A DNA stretch of 64,000 nt from Paramicrobacterium humi (GTDB lineage Bacteria > Actinomycetota > Actinomycetes > Actinomycetales > Microbacteriaceae): the NCBI RefSeq assembly GCF_900105715.1, contig NZ_FNRY01000001.1:496001-560000 (forward strand), in the 5' to 3' direction. Made by a program: the position numbers and the translations under genes. The notes beneath the pieces were generated by a model. That model had not been told where the DNA came from, did no database searches, and saw only the letters and a list, made by a program, of their open reading frames with translations. Positions 16,727 to 25,489 of this stretch are shown in pieces (position 1 is the first letter of the stretch; every line of letters begins with the position of its first letter).

Positions 16727-17629
16727 CTATTTCATGGTGCCCTGGGAGACGGATCCCTGCAGCTGACGCTGGAAGATCACGTACACGATGAGCACCGGGA
16801 CGATCGTGATGATCACGGCGGCGAACAGGGCGCCGAAGTCGACCTGGTAGCCGGCGGACGACGCGAACGCCGCCATGCCCTGGGACAGCACGTAGTTGTC
16901 CTTGTTCGTGTTCAGCGCGATCGGCAGCAGGAACTGGTTCCAGAGTCCGAGGAAGTTGAAGATCGCGACGGACGCCATCCCCGGCTTCGCCATCGGGAGC
17001 ATGACCTGGAAGAACGTCCGCCACTCACTCGCCCCGTCGACGTACGCCGCCTCCTGGATCTCCTCCGGCAGGTTCTTGAAGAACGAGAACAGGAAGAACA
17101 CGGTGAACGGCAGAGCAAACGCGACGTACGTGACGATGAGCCCGGGGAGGCTGTTGAGCAGCCCCATGTTCCGGAGGATGAAGAACAGGGGAACGATCGC
17201 GAGGAACGGAGGGAACGTCAGGCCTGCGAGCATGAGGTAGTAGATCACCCTGCTGCCCGGGAACGTGAAGCGTGCGAGGACGTACGCGCACATCGCGCCG
17301 AGCACCATGACGATGACGAGCGCACAGCCCACCACGATGACGGTGTTGAAGAACATCCGCCCGATCTCGTGCTGGCTCCAGGCCGAGATGTAGTTCGTCA
17401 GGTCCCAGTGCGAGGGCAAGCCGAACGGCGAGGCGAAGATCTCCCGCGTCGACTTGAAGGACGTCATGAGCGTCCACAGCATCGGCAGCACGACGATGAG
17501 CGACCAGATGACGAGCATCGTGTGCGACAACGTGCCGACGACCTTGTCGCCCGTCGACAGCTTCGGCTTGCGCAGGTCGCGCCCGAGGTCGTCCTTGTTG
17601 TGTTTGCGTGTCAGGGTCGCATTGCTCAT
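16727..17629 (-). CDS. ngcG: Sugar ABC transporter permease, MalG-type (NgcG-like)
   Basis: The 300-residue CUT1 permease has six hydrophobic segments and the EAA loop QEAAYVDGASEWRTFFQVML near residue 195. Its start overlaps the stop of the preceding permease gene by 4 bp (ATGA). It is the last gene of a five-gene minus-strand operon: RpiR regulator, SIS protein, binding protein, two permeases. With an N-acetylglucosamine-kinase-like gene divergent to the operon, I infer amino-sugar (N-acetylglucosamine or chitobiose type) import. The symbol follows that inference. Confidence 0.8.
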   Translation of the reverse strand: MSNATLTRKHNKDDLGRDLRKPKLSTGDKVVGTLSHTMLVIWSLIVVLPMLWTLMTSFKSTREIFASPFGLPSHWDLTNYISAWSQHEIGRMFFNTVIVVGCALVIVMVLGAMCAYVLARFTFPGSRVIYYLMLAGLTFPPFLAIVPLFFILRNMGLLNSLPGLIVTYVAFALPFTVFFLFSFFKNLPEEIQEAAYVDGASEWRTFFQVMLPMAKPGMASVAIFNFLGLWNQFLLPIALNTNKDNYVLSQGMAAFASSAGYQVDFGALFAAVIITIVPVLIVYVIFQRQLQGSVSQGTMK

Positions 17630-18618
17630 CGTCGACCTCCGTCGTCTTTGCCGCCGGCGAAGTGGTTCACGATGAACACGATCGCGGCGAACAGCAGCGT
17701 GATGACGGCGAGCACAACGCCCATGGCTGTGGCGAGTCCGAACTTGCCCTGCGTGAACGCGGTGCGGAACAGGTACTGCGGCATCACGAGTGTCGTGTTG
17801 TCGGGGCCGCCGCCGGGATTGAGCGCCTGCATGTAGACGAAGGCGTCGAGCGCCATGATCCCGATGTAGATATACGCCGTCTGGATGTTGTCGCGGATCA
17901 ACGGGATGGTGATCGATACCGCAGTCCGGAACCTGCTGGCGCCGTCGAGGCGAGCGGCCTCATACGTTTCCGCGGGGATGCCCTTGATCGCCGCGATGAA
18001 CAGCACCATGTAGAAGCCGACGAAGCCCCAGATGATGACGAAGATCGAAGCGCCCATGGCCGTGCGCGCATCGCCGAGCCAGGGGAACTGGTCGAACATG
18101 TCGAGCCCGAAAAGCTTGAGGATTCCGTTGAACAGGCCTCCAGGGGCGAGAATCTGGCCCCACATGAGGCCGATGATGATCGCGGGGATGACGTAGGGGA
18201 AGAATGACACGACCCGGTAGAAGCTCGATCCTTTGAGCCCGCGGGTCTGGCCGTGGCTCGCGCCGCCGACCGTGATGAGCGTTGCGAAGAGCAGCGCAAG
18301 GGAGAGCGTGACCAGAGGCACGACGATCGCGAGCAGGATGTTGTTCCCCATCGCCTGCATGAACGTGTCGTTCTGGAAGAGTCTGATGTAGTTCTCGGCG
18401 CCCGTGAAGTCCATCTCGGCCGTGAAGCCGGTCCAGTTCGTCATCGAGTAGTAGATCGCCTGGACGAACGGCGAGATCACGAAGATGACGAAGATCGCCA
18501 AGGGAAGTCCGAGGAACACCGCCATGAAGCTCACGTAGTCCACCGTGAGCTTGCGCCGGCGGCGCCGGACGGGCTTTGTCTGCCCGTCCGGCACCACTGA
18601 CATGACTGTTTCAGCCAC
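17626..18618 (-). CDS. ngcF: Sugar ABC transporter permease, MalF-type (NgcF-like)
   Basis: The 330-residue CUT1 permease has a basic N-terminal tail (KPVRRRRRKLTVDY), six hydrophobic segments and the EAA loop YEAARLDGASRFRTAVSITI near residue 215. GTG 18618 shares its G with the last base of the binding-protein stop (TAGTG), and ATG 18603 is the in-frame alternative. Pairs with the MalG-type gene downstream. No ATPase gene is in the operon. Confidence 0.85.
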   Translation of the reverse strand: MAETVMSVVPDGQTKPVRRRRRKLTVDYVSFMAVFLGLPLAIFVIFVISPFVQAIYYSMTNWTGFTAEMDFTGAENYIRLFQNDTFMQAMGNNILLAIVVPLVTLSLALLFATLITVGGASHGQTRGLKGSSFYRVVSFFPYVIPAIIIGLMWGQILAPGGLFNGILKLFGLDMFDQFPWLGDARTAMGASIFVIIWGFVGFYMVLFIAAIKGIPAETYEAARLDGASRFRTAVSITIPLIRDNIQTAYIYIGIMALDAFVYMQALNPGGGPDNTTLVMPQYLFRTAFTQGKFGLATAMGVVLAVITLLFAAIVFIVNHFAGGKDDGGRR

Positions 18619-20033
18619 TACTTCACTTCAATCTTCTTGATCGAGTCGTCGTTGCGGATCTTGTCGGTGATGTCCTGCAGCGACTTGGTGAGCTTGGCGA
18701 CGTCCATCTTGCCGTCGAGGAACGAGTTCCAGATGACAAGCTGGTCGGCGTTGGTGCCGTAGAGGTCGACGAAGCCGTGCGTGAAGATGTTGTCTCCCGC
18801 CGCGGACAGCATGTCGGTCTGCGACACGAGCGCCGTGGAGCCGAAGCCGTCTTCCGGAACGAGGTCCTTGACGATCGTCGGCGCGAGCTTCTCCTTGCAG
18901 AAGTTGGTTGCGGCGTCCTTCGAGAGCATGACGCGCAGCAGCTCCTTGCCGCCTGCGACGTTCTTGCCGTCCTTGGGGACGATGAACGGCTCACCAGCGG
19001 CGCTGTGGATGGCTTCGGCCGGCATGGCGGACGACGAGTCGACCGTCGGCGTCGGGAAGCCCTTCATCTTGAAGCCTTCCTTCGTCTGGTCCTTCATCTC
19101 GTTCTCGATCCACGACCCGGAGGGGTAGAGGATCGCGGACTCGTCGAGGCTCCACTGCGCCTGCGCGGCCGTGAACTGTGTTCCCGAGCCGCCCGGCTTG
19201 ATGTAGCCCGCCTTGATGATGTCGTACATGGCGTTGAAGACGTCCTGCACGGCCGGCAGCGACCAGCAGCCTTCCTTCAGGTTCTCGAGCGCGAGACGGA
19301 CTTCGTCGCCGCCCTGCTTGATGGCGGAGTCGATCGCCATCGTCTGGTAGTACGTGGCGGCTTCCTTGCCCCAGCAGAACAGGTACTTCCCGTCGGCCTT
19401 CGCCTTCTCGCCGAGCGACTTCATGTCGGCCCACGTCTTCGGCACGTCCCAGCCCTTCTCTTCGAAGAGGCTTGAGGAGTACCACACGCCGTAGATCGTC
19501 AGCACGTAGTTGATGGCCGCGAACTTGTCGCCGAACGTGCCGGGCTTCAGCACCCCGCCGTACAGCGTGTCACGGATCTTCGTGCCCTCGAGGTTCTTGG
19601 CGTCGATGACGTCGGTGAGGTCCTCGAGCTGGTCGAGGATCGTGTTGAAGCCGATCGATCCGGCGCCGGAGTTGTCGACGAGGTCAGGCGGGTTGCCGCC
19701 GACGAACCGGGGCTGCAGCTCCTGCGCGATCTGTGTCGACGGCGACACCTTGGCGCTGACGCCGTCGTGGTTCTTCTCCAGGATCTTCGCGGCGTACTCG
19801 ACATAGTCGACGCCGTAGCCGCCATCGAAGATGACGGCGTCGATCGTCGACTTGTCGGCGATGCCGAAGGGGTTGTCAGCGGAGACCGTGCCGGTGGCTC
19901 CGCCGCCACCGCCGCCGCCTCCTCCGCCGGTCGCGCACGAGGCGAGGGTGGTGCTGAACGGGATCAGCACCGCTGCTGCGACCGCTCCGCGCAGGATGTT
20001 CCTGCGATTGACCGAGACATTCTCGATGTTCAT
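18618..20033 (-). CDS. ngcE: ABC transporter substrate-binding lipoprotein, NgcE-like, with Tat-like signal and polyglycine linker
   Basis: The 471-residue protein begins with a twin-arginine-like signal (NRRNILRG) and a lipobox LASC (Cys33), so it may be exported folded and then lipid-anchored. An uninterrupted run of ten glycines follows three residues after the Cys. The mature domain is a CUT1 family-1 binding protein (IFDGGYGVDYVEYAAKIL, NPPDLVDNSGAGSIGF, YGVWYSSSLFEEKGWDVPKTW). The Tat-like signal, size and neighbouring SIS, RpiR and NAGK-type genes match NgcE of N-acetylglucosamine/chitobiose importers. Substrate is inferred. Confidence 0.82.
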   Translation of the reverse strand: MNIENVSVNRRNILRGAVAAAVLIPFSTTLASCATGGGGGGGGGGATGTVSADNPFGIADKSTIDAVIFDGGYGVDYVEYAAKILEKNHDGVSAKVSPSTQIAQELQPRFVGGNPPDLVDNSGAGSIGFNTILDQLEDLTDVIDAKNLEGTKIRDTLYGGVLKPGTFGDKFAAINYVLTIYGVWYSSSLFEEKGWDVPKTWADMKSLGEKAKADGKYLFCWGKEAATYYQTMAIDSAIKQGGDEVRLALENLKEGCWSLPAVQDVFNAMYDIIKAGYIKPGGSGTQFTAAQAQWSLDESAILYPSGSWIENEMKDQTKEGFKMKGFPTPTVDSSSAMPAEAIHSAAGEPFIVPKDGKNVAGGKELLRVMLSKDAATNFCKEKLAPTIVKDLVPEDGFGSTALVSQTDMLSAAGDNIFTHGFVDLYGTNADQLVIWNSFLDGKMDVAKLTKSLQDITDKIRNDDSIKKIEVK

Positions 20034-20108
20034 CGTGGTGTCTACCTTCCGTATAGGGGGGTGGTTCGGGTTGGGGATACGTCGAGTCAGCGGGTGGCGA
20101 CTCGCCCA

Positions 20109-20864
20109 TCAGGCGCTTCGTCGGATCCGATCGCGATACAGATCCTCCAGTGCATGGTTGTGCTCGTCACCTCCTGGAATGTTCGCCGAGATGTACATCG
20201 GGGGCACGTCCCCCGAACGGGAAATCTTCTGCGCGACGCCGATCGTGAGCAGCTGCGCAATGAAGGCAGCGGTGATCGACGAGATGGCGCCGGCGCTGAC
20301 GCCGCCGGCGAGAGTGAGCGTGGCATCTCCGTAGGGGGCGAGGTTGTCGATGACGACGTCGGCGATCTCGCTCAGCCGCTTTCCGCTCGGGTGCTTGGGC
20401 TCGACGGCGGCCGTGTGCTCGAGGCTCGTCACCGCGATGACCGGGTGGCCGAGCTGCTTGGCCTTGAGCGCGACGCCGACGATGGAGCCGTTGACGCCCG
20501 AGTTCGACGCGATGATGAAGACGTCCTTCTCGCCGATGAGCGACACGTCGAAGAGCTCGTCGACGATCCCCTCTTCGCGCTCGAGCGACGAGCCGCCGAG
20601 TTCGTCGACGGACCGGTTCCCGTGCAGCACGACGTCGCGCAGAGCGATGCGGTTCGTGGGAATCAGGCCTCCCGCCCGTCCGGCGATCTCCATCGCGAAG
20701 GCCTCGGAGTGGCCCGTTCCGAACGCCTGCACGACGCCCCCGCCGGCGATCGCGGCGACCATGAGGTCGATCGCGCGGTCGAGCTCACCGGCTTCGGCGT
20801 TGCGTGCGAGAAGCTCGAGGCGTCGCGTCGCCTCGTGCAGGAATTCGGTGGGTGTTCCGGTCAT
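20109..20864 (-). CDS. SIS-domain phosphosugar-binding protein
   Basis: The 251-residue protein has a single sugar-isomerase (SIS) domain: VVQAFGTGHSEAFAMEIAGRAGG (residues about 44-66) is the phosphate-binding loop, and FIIASNSGVNGSIVGVALKAK (about 130-150) is the second SIS motif. A conserved EHTAAVEPKHPSGKRL segment follows. It resembles the uncharacterised 'sugar isomerase domain' proteins found with RpiR regulators rather than GlmS or MurQ. Its ATG overlaps the RpiR stop (ATGA). A role in handling phosphorylated amino sugars, such as isomerisation or lactyl-ether removal, is inference. Confidence 0.82.
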   Translation of the reverse strand: MTGTPTEFLHEATRRLELLARNAEAGELDRAIDLMVAAIAGGGVVQAFGTGHSEAFAMEIAGRAGGLIPTNRIALRDVVLHGNRSVDELGGSSLEREEGIVDELFDVSLIGEKDVFIIASNSGVNGSIVGVALKAKQLGHPVIAVTSLEHTAAVEPKHPSGKRLSEIADVVIDNLAPYGDATLTLAGGVSAGAISSITAAFIAQLLTIGVAQKISRSGDVPPMYISANIPGGDEHNHALEDLYRDRIRRSA

Positions 20865-21820
20865 GGGGCTGGCTCCTCGATGCGAAGGCTGGGACGTCGG
20901 CCTTGGCGTGCGGGACGCTGCGGGCGACGGTGGCCGGATACGGCCATGGCGGATGCCGCGAGCTTCGTCGCGGTCTCGGCGAAGTTCTGCTGCGCGACGA
21001 GCAGATACAGCATGTCGAGAACGAACAGTTGGGAGTGCTTGGCCGACAGGTCGTCGGGCTGCAGGTACAGGTCGGGCGCCGCGGTGATGATCGTGACGTC
21101 CGCGAGAGCGGCGAGAGGGGACTCGGGCGCGTGGGTGACGGCGACCGTGAAGGCGCCCGACGACGCCGCTTGTGAGAGCATCTGGATCGTCTCGTCGGTG
21201 CGGCCCGTGTTCGAGATGCCGATCGCCACCGAGTTCTTGCTCTGCAGCGCCGCGCTCGTGAGCCCGCCGTGCACCTCTCCCCAGCAGTGCGCGTTGACGC
21301 CGATGCGGTAGAGCCTCGCTTGCAGCTCGCCCGCCATGACGGCGCTGCCGCCGATTCCGTAGATGTCGAGGTGGCGGCAGGTCGCGATCGCCCGCGCGAC
21401 GGATTCGAGCTCGTCGAGGTCAAGCATGCCGGCCGTCGCCTCGATGCCGCGCACGTGCTCGTTGAGCAGGGTCCGCAGGACCTCGCGCGGCTTGTCCTCG
21501 GGATGGAACTCGCGGCCGATGTCGGCCCGCCACGACTCGTGGGCGTCGCCCCGGCCGATGTCGGAGGCCACGCCGACGCGGAACTGGGTGTAGCCGGAGT
21601 AGCCGATGAGCTTGCAGAAGCGGGTGACCGTCGCTGCCGACGTCCCGGCCTCCTCGGCGAGCTCGGTGATCGAGAGGTTGATGGGGGCTGCCGGGTTCTC
21701 GAGGAGCACGTCCGCGATCTTCGACATCGCGGTCGGCATGACGGGCAGGCTCGCCTGGATCCGGCTCGCAACGGTTCGCCCGTTGTCGGTCGCCGCAGCC
21801 TGTGACACCATTGCCCTCAT
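20861..21820 (-). CDS. MurR/RpiR-family transcriptional regulator
   Basis: The 319-residue protein (ATG 21820; ATG 21811 also possible) has an N-terminal RpiR helix-turn-helix (INLSITELAEEAGTSAATVTRFCKLIGYSGYTQFR, about residues 45-80) and a C-terminal SIS domain (LDIYGIGGSAVMAGELQARLYRIG, then VAIGISNTGRTDETIQML) that senses a phosphosugar. An open extension of 75 codons upstream has no protein-like character and overlaps the divergent gene's promoter. It is first in the amino-sugar operon and faces the NAGK-type kinase, so it probably controls both. Confidence 0.9.
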   Translation of the reverse strand: MRAMVSQAAATDNGRTVASRIQASLPVMPTAMSKIADVLLENPAAPINLSITELAEEAGTSAATVTRFCKLIGYSGYTQFRVGVASDIGRGDAHESWRADIGREFHPEDKPREVLRTLLNEHVRGIEATAGMLDLDELESVARAIATCRHLDIYGIGGSAVMAGELQARLYRIGVNAHCWGEVHGGLTSAALQSKNSVAIGISNTGRTDETIQMLSQAASSGAFTVAVTHAPESPLAALADVTIITAAPDLYLQPDDLSAKHSQLFVLDMLYLLVAQQNFAETATKLAASAMAVSGHRRPQRPARQGRRPSLRIEEPAP

Positions 21821-21854
21821 GAAAATCCGTCTCGCCGTTGGGAGATTTGTATGA

Positions 21855-21883
21855 AAACTATTCTTATTGCGGCGATTGGTCAA
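21855..21883 (-). promoter_or_regulatory. Promoter of the RpiR-SIS-NgcEFG operon
   Basis: On the minus strand TTGACC (21883-21878) is a near-consensus -35, followed after 17 nt by TAGTTT (21860-21855). The -10 lies within GAATAGTTTTC, whose GAA/TTC arms resemble the short A/T-rich sites bound by RpiR proteins. The 92-bp region is shared with the divergent kinase gene. Confidence 0.45.
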
Positions 21884-21912
21884 CTCGGCTCTGTCACGAA
21901 TAGGTAACGAAC

Positions 21913-22893
21913 ATGTATCTCCTGGGCCTCGACGCCGGCGGAACATCCACCCGCGCCACGCTCGTGACAGCGGACGGAACGTGCGTCGGCTACGGGCGCG
22001 CGGGCGGCGGAAACCCCATCTCATCGGGGCCGGAGCACGCGGCATCCGAAGTTCTCTCCGCGATCTCGGCGGCGCTTCAACCCGCCGGGGCAGCGCTTTC
22101 GGACGTGCGGGTCATCGTGTCCGCGATGGCCGGCAGCAGCACCCACGGGCCGCAGGACTGGCTGCGCGACCCGCTCGTCGAGGGCGGCTTCTCGGGACGC
22201 CTCGTGTTCCATTCCGATCTTCTTGCGACGTATTTTTCGGGCACATTTTCACCCGACGGCTACGCCATGGTGTCCGGCACGGGCGCGGCCGTCATTCGTG
22301 TGCGCGACGGCGCGATCGAGGCGACCGCCGACGGCCTCGGCTGGCTTCTCGGCGATCGGGGCAGCGGGTACTGGATCGGACATCAGGTCGTGCTCGCGGT
22401 CGCCGCCGCGCTGGACTCCCGCGGACCGGCGACGCAGCTCACTCGCCTGCTTCTCGACGCCCTCGGCATCGCGGCGACCGGCCCGCTCGAGCAGGGCCGG
22501 CCCGCGGCGCTCGGCGCGCTCATCTCGGCCGTGTACGCGCTGCGCCCCGTTCAGCTCGCCCGGTTCGCTCCGCTCGCCTTCCAGGCCGCGGGCGACCCGG
22601 AGGCCGCGCGCATTCTGAGCGACGCGGCGGATCACCTCGCCCACACCGTTCGCGCCGTCGCCACCCCGGCGATCACCGGCCCCCTCGTGATGGGCGGCAG
22701 CGTGCTCGCGCAAGCCGGCAACCCCGTGGCGCGCCTCAAGGAGCAGCTCGCCGCGACCGGGTTCGCGCCCGCGATCACACACGTATCGGACGGCGCGGTC
22801 GGCTCGGCCATGCTCGCCGTGCGCGAGAGCGGCGTCGACGCGGGCGAGGACATCTTCCGCGCCATCACGCAGAGCATGGCGATGCAGCGCTGA
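21913..22893 (+). CDS. BadF/BadG-type ATPase domain kinase, N-acetylglucosamine-kinase-like
   Basis: The 326-residue protein has the ASKHA fold: phosphate-1 LLGLDAGGTSTRATLV at the N-terminus, phosphate-2 region YAMVSGTGAAVIRV (about residue 115), the NAGK-like GLGWLLGDRGSGYWIGHQV (about 138), and the adenosine motif PLVMGGSVLAQ (about 256). Proteins of this layout beside NgcEFG-like importers phosphorylate N-acetylglucosamine. It is transcribed divergently from the importer operon; the short gap suggests one control region. The exact acceptor sugar is not proven. Confidence 0.85.
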   Translation: MYLLGLDAGGTSTRATLVTADGTCVGYGRAGGGNPISSGPEHAASEVLSAISAALQPAGAALSDVRVIVSAMAGSSTHGPQDWLRDPLVEGGFSGRLVFHSDLLATYFSGTFSPDGYAMVSGTGAAVIRVRDGAIEATADGLGWLLGDRGSGYWIGHQVVLAVAAALDSRGPATQLTRLLLDALGIAATGPLEQGRPAALGALISAVYALRPVQLARFAPLAFQAAGDPEAARILSDAADHLAHTVRAVATPAITGPLVMGGSVLAQAGNPVARLKEQLAATGFAPAITHVSDGAVGSAMLAVRESGVDAGEDIFRAITQSMAMQR

Positions 22894-22966
22894 CACAGCG
22901 GAGAGCGCTGCCACAGCGGCGAGCGCCGCACGATGACACAATGGAAGAAGTCACGAAGGAGCTGCA

Positions 22967-23077
22967 ATGACGATCGAACACATCCTCTTGGCCATCCTCG
23001 GCGCAATCGGAGCCGTCGGCGGGATCCTGCTGATCGCCGCCGGCTGGGCCATGGGGCGCGGCAGCTACCGCCGCTGA
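22967..23077 (+). CDS. 36-residue single-span membrane peptide
   Basis: ATG 22967 is preceded by AAGGAG at 22956-22961 with a 5-nt spacer, an ideal ribosome binding site. The product is a hydrophobic helix (HILLAILGAIGAVGGILL, about residues 5-25) flanked by a short acidic N-terminus (MTIE) and a basic tail ending GRGSYRR, the topology of a small membrane protein with its C-terminus inside. It follows the kinase by 73 nt. No family is recognised; it is too short for most gene callers. Confidence 0.55.
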   Translation: MTIEHILLAILGAIGAVGGILLIAAGWAMGRGSYRR

Positions 23078-23181
23078 CCACGGCGCTTCCGACGCCGGCC
23101 TTCTGACGCCGTCGACCCGGAAACCGCATTCCCTGCGGTGCGGCTCCATGCCACAATGGCTTCAAGCCGACAGGAGCCCGC

Positions 23182-24210
23182 ATGGAAACGACAGCGTCCG
23201 TCACTCTTCACGACGTCGCCCGCGAAGCCGGCGTGTCGCTCGCGACAGCGTCGCGCGCGCTCAACGGCAGCTCGCGCAAGGTCGCCGACTCGTACCGCGA
23301 GCGCGTGCAGGCCGCAGCCCTCAAGCTCGGCTACACGCCGAACCTCTCGGCGCAGGCCGTCGCGCGCGGCCGCACGAACACGATCGGCCTTCTCGTCGGC
23401 GACATCGCCGACCCCTACTTCTCCACGATCGCGGCCGGCGCCATGGCTGCCGCGGCCGAAGCGGGACTCATCGTCACCCTCGCCGTCACCGGTCGTGACG
23501 CGGAGACCGAGCTGGAGATCGTGCGCACGCTTCGTGGGCAGCGGCCCCGCGCCCTGCTGCTCGCCGGCTCCCGGTTCGCGGACGCCGAGCGCGAGGCGCA
23601 GCTGACGGCGGAGCTGCAGAGCTTCACCGCGACCGGCGGGAACGTCGTGTTCATCAGCCAGGGATCGCTGCCGTTCGCCTCGGTGCAGCTCGACAACTTC
23701 GGCGGCGCGAAGGCGCTCGGCGCCGAGCTCGGCGCGCGCGGCTATCGTCGTGTCGCGATCGTCGCCGGACCCGAGACGCTCATCACCTCCGCCGACCGCG
23801 TGGCGGGCTTCCGCGCCGGACTCGCCGAGCACGGCGTCGCCGTCGAGACCGGACACGTCGCGCACGCGGACTTCTCGCGCGACGGCGGCTACGATGCGGG
23901 CGGGCAGCTCGTGTCCCGCGGGCTCGATGGGATCGAGCTCGTGCTCGCCGCGAGCGACGTGATGGCGATCGGCGCGATGTCGGCGCTGCGCGAGGCCGGC
24001 CTCGAGCCAGGCCGCGACATCGGCGTCGCCGGCTTCGACGACATCTCGACCGCGCGCGATGTCACGCCGCCGCTCACGACGGTGGCGATCCCGCTCGAGA
24101 CGGTCGGCCGCATCGCGGTCGAGCGCGCCCTCGCCGAGGACTACGACGCGGAGGCCTCGATCGTGACGGGCGACGTCGTCGTGCGCTCAAGCACGCCGCG
24201 CTCCCGCTGA
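23182..24210 (+). CDS. LacI-family transcriptional regulator
   Basis: The 342-residue protein has the LacI helix-turn-helix at residues about 7-30 (TLHDVAREAGVSLATASRAL) with hinge NLSAQAVARGRTN, then the effector domain (IGLLVGDIADPYFSTIAAGA, VFISQGSLP, DVMAIGAMSAL, VAGFDDISTA). CAGGAG precedes ATG 23182. It lies just upstream of the four-gene DUF993 operon on the same strand. A palindrome with a central CG, typical for LacI proteins, lies at that operon's start, so local control is likely. The effector is unknown. Confidence 0.9.
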   Translation: METTASVTLHDVAREAGVSLATASRALNGSSRKVADSYRERVQAAALKLGYTPNLSAQAVARGRTNTIGLLVGDIADPYFSTIAAGAMAAAAEAGLIVTLAVTGRDAETELEIVRTLRGQRPRALLLAGSRFADAEREAQLTAELQSFTATGGNVVFISQGSLPFASVQLDNFGGAKALGAELGARGYRRVAIVAGPETLITSADRVAGFRAGLAEHGVAVETGHVAHADFSRDGGYDAGGQLVSRGLDGIELVLAASDVMAIGAMSALREAGLEPGRDIGVAGFDDISTARDVTPPLTTVAIPLETVGRIAVERALAEDYDAEASIVTGDVVVRSSTPRSR

Positions 24211-24244
24211 GCGGGACGCCGGCGCTTCGACCGGCGGCATCCGA

Positions 24245-24273
24245 TTGCCCGATCGCGAAATCTGCCCTACACT
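24245..24273 (+). promoter_or_regulatory. Promoter of the DUF993 catabolic operon
   Basis: TTGCCC (24245-24250), 17-nt spacer, TACACT (24268-24273); each box matches consensus at 4 of 6 positions. The operator-like palindrome lies just downstream, over the expected transcription start region. Confidence 0.5.
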
Positions 24274-24286
24274 CGCTTTAACCCTC

Positions 24287-24302
24287 GGGTAAACGCTTTC
24301 CC
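24287..24302 (+). promoter_or_regulatory. LacI-type operator GGGTAAACGCTTTCCC
   Basis: A near-perfect 16-bp palindrome with central CG (only the fourth and its partner base disagree). It matches the pattern GGG-A/T-AA-N-CG-N-A/T-TTCCC also found twice at the promoter near 45.4 kb. It lies about 28 nt before the dehydrogenase start. Confidence 0.6.
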
Positions 24303-24329
24303 GCATTCTTCCGACAGAAAGAGCTTCAC

Positions 24330-25481
24330 GTGTCAGAGTCGACAATCGGCATCATCATGAACGGCGCCTCGGGGCGCATGGGCTACCGCCAGCACCTGCT
24401 GCGCTCGATCCTCGCGATCCGCGAGCAGGGCGGCGTGCTGCTCTCGGACGGCAGCCGCGTGCAGGTCGAGCCGATTCTCGTCGGACGCAGCGAAGCCAAG
24501 CTCAAGGAGCTGGCCGAGCGTCACGACATCGCCGACTACACGACGGATCTGGATGCCGCTCTCGCGGACGACCACTGGCAGATCTACGCCGACTTCCTCG
24601 TCACGAAGGCGCGCGTTCCGGCCCTCAAGAAGGCGATCGCCGCGGGCAAGGCCATCTACACCGAGAAGCCGACGGCCGAGAGCTTCGAAGACGCCCTCGA
24701 GCTCGCGCGCCTCGCGAAGGAGGCCGGAATCAAGAACGGCGTCGTGCACGACAAGCTGTACCTCCCGGGGCTGCGCAAGCTCAAGCGGCTCATCGACTCG
24801 GGCTTCTTCGGCCGCATCCTCTCGGTGCGCGGGGAGTTCGGCTACTGGGTGTTCGAGGGCGACTGGCAGCCCGCGCAGCGACCCAGCTGGAACTACCGCA
24901 GTGAAGACGGCGGCGGCATCATCGTCGACATGTTCCCGCACTGGAACTACGTGCTCGAGAACCTCTTCGGCCGCGTCAAGACCGTCTATGCGCAGACTGC
25001 CACGGAGATTCCGGAGCGCGTCGACGAGAACGGCGACGCCTACACGGCGACGGCCGACGACGCCGCATACGCCGTGTTCCAGCTCGATGGCGGCGTCACC
25101 GCCCAGCTGAACTCGAGCTGGACGACCCGGGTCAACCGCGACGAGCTCGTCGAGTTCCAGGTCGACGGCACGCACGGCAGCGCCGTCGTCGGGCTGTTCG
25201 GCTGCAAGATCCAGCCGCGCAATGCGACGCCGAAGCCCGTGTGGAACCCCGACATCCCCGACACGCACGACTACGACGCCGACTGGATCGAAGTGCCCGA
25301 CAACGAGGTGTTCGAGAACGGCTTCAAGGTGCAGTGGGAGGAGTTCCTCCGCCACGTGCTCGAGGACGCTCCCAACGAGTACGACTTCCTCTCGGGTGCA
25401 CGCGGCGTGCTGCTCGCCGAGGAAGGGCTCAAGTCGGCGGCATCCGGCCAGCGCATCGAGCTGCCCGCCGTGAGCATCTGA
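24330..25481 (+). CDS. Gfo/Idh/MocA-family oxidoreductase
   Basis: The 383-residue protein has an N-terminal Rossmann fold (IGIIMNGASGRMGYRQHL binds NAD(P)) and the family motif YTEKPTAES near residue 112, whose Lys-Pro orients the cofactor. The C-terminal substrate half includes GEFGYWVFEGDWQ and WNYRSEDGGGIIVDMFPHW, with His as a candidate catalytic residue. It would oxidise a hydroxyl of a sugar or cyclitol to a ketone, or the reverse. The start is GTG 24330 with a weak AAAGAG. It is first of four genes with 8-nt, overlapping and 32-nt junctions, so one pathway is implied. Confidence 0.9.
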   Translation: MSESTIGIIMNGASGRMGYRQHLLRSILAIREQGGVLLSDGSRVQVEPILVGRSEAKLKELAERHDIADYTTDLDAALADDHWQIYADFLVTKARVPALKKAIAAGKAIYTEKPTAESFEDALELARLAKEAGIKNGVVHDKLYLPGLRKLKRLIDSGFFGRILSVRGEFGYWVFEGDWQPAQRPSWNYRSEDGGGIIVDMFPHWNYVLENLFGRVKTVYAQTATEIPERVDENGDAYTATADDAAYAVFQLDGGVTAQLNSSWTTRVNRDELVEFQVDGTHGSAVVGLFGCKIQPRNATPKPVWNPDIPDTHDYDADWIEVPDNEVFENGFKVQWEEFLRHVLEDAPNEYDFLSGARGVLLAEEGLKSAASGQRIELPAVSI

Positions 25482-25489
25482 GGGCAGCC

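Noticed and set aside
23078-23181. A terminator after the 36-residue peptide gene
   Set aside because: Only short G/C-rich partial repeats; no stem of more than 5 bp that I would trust.
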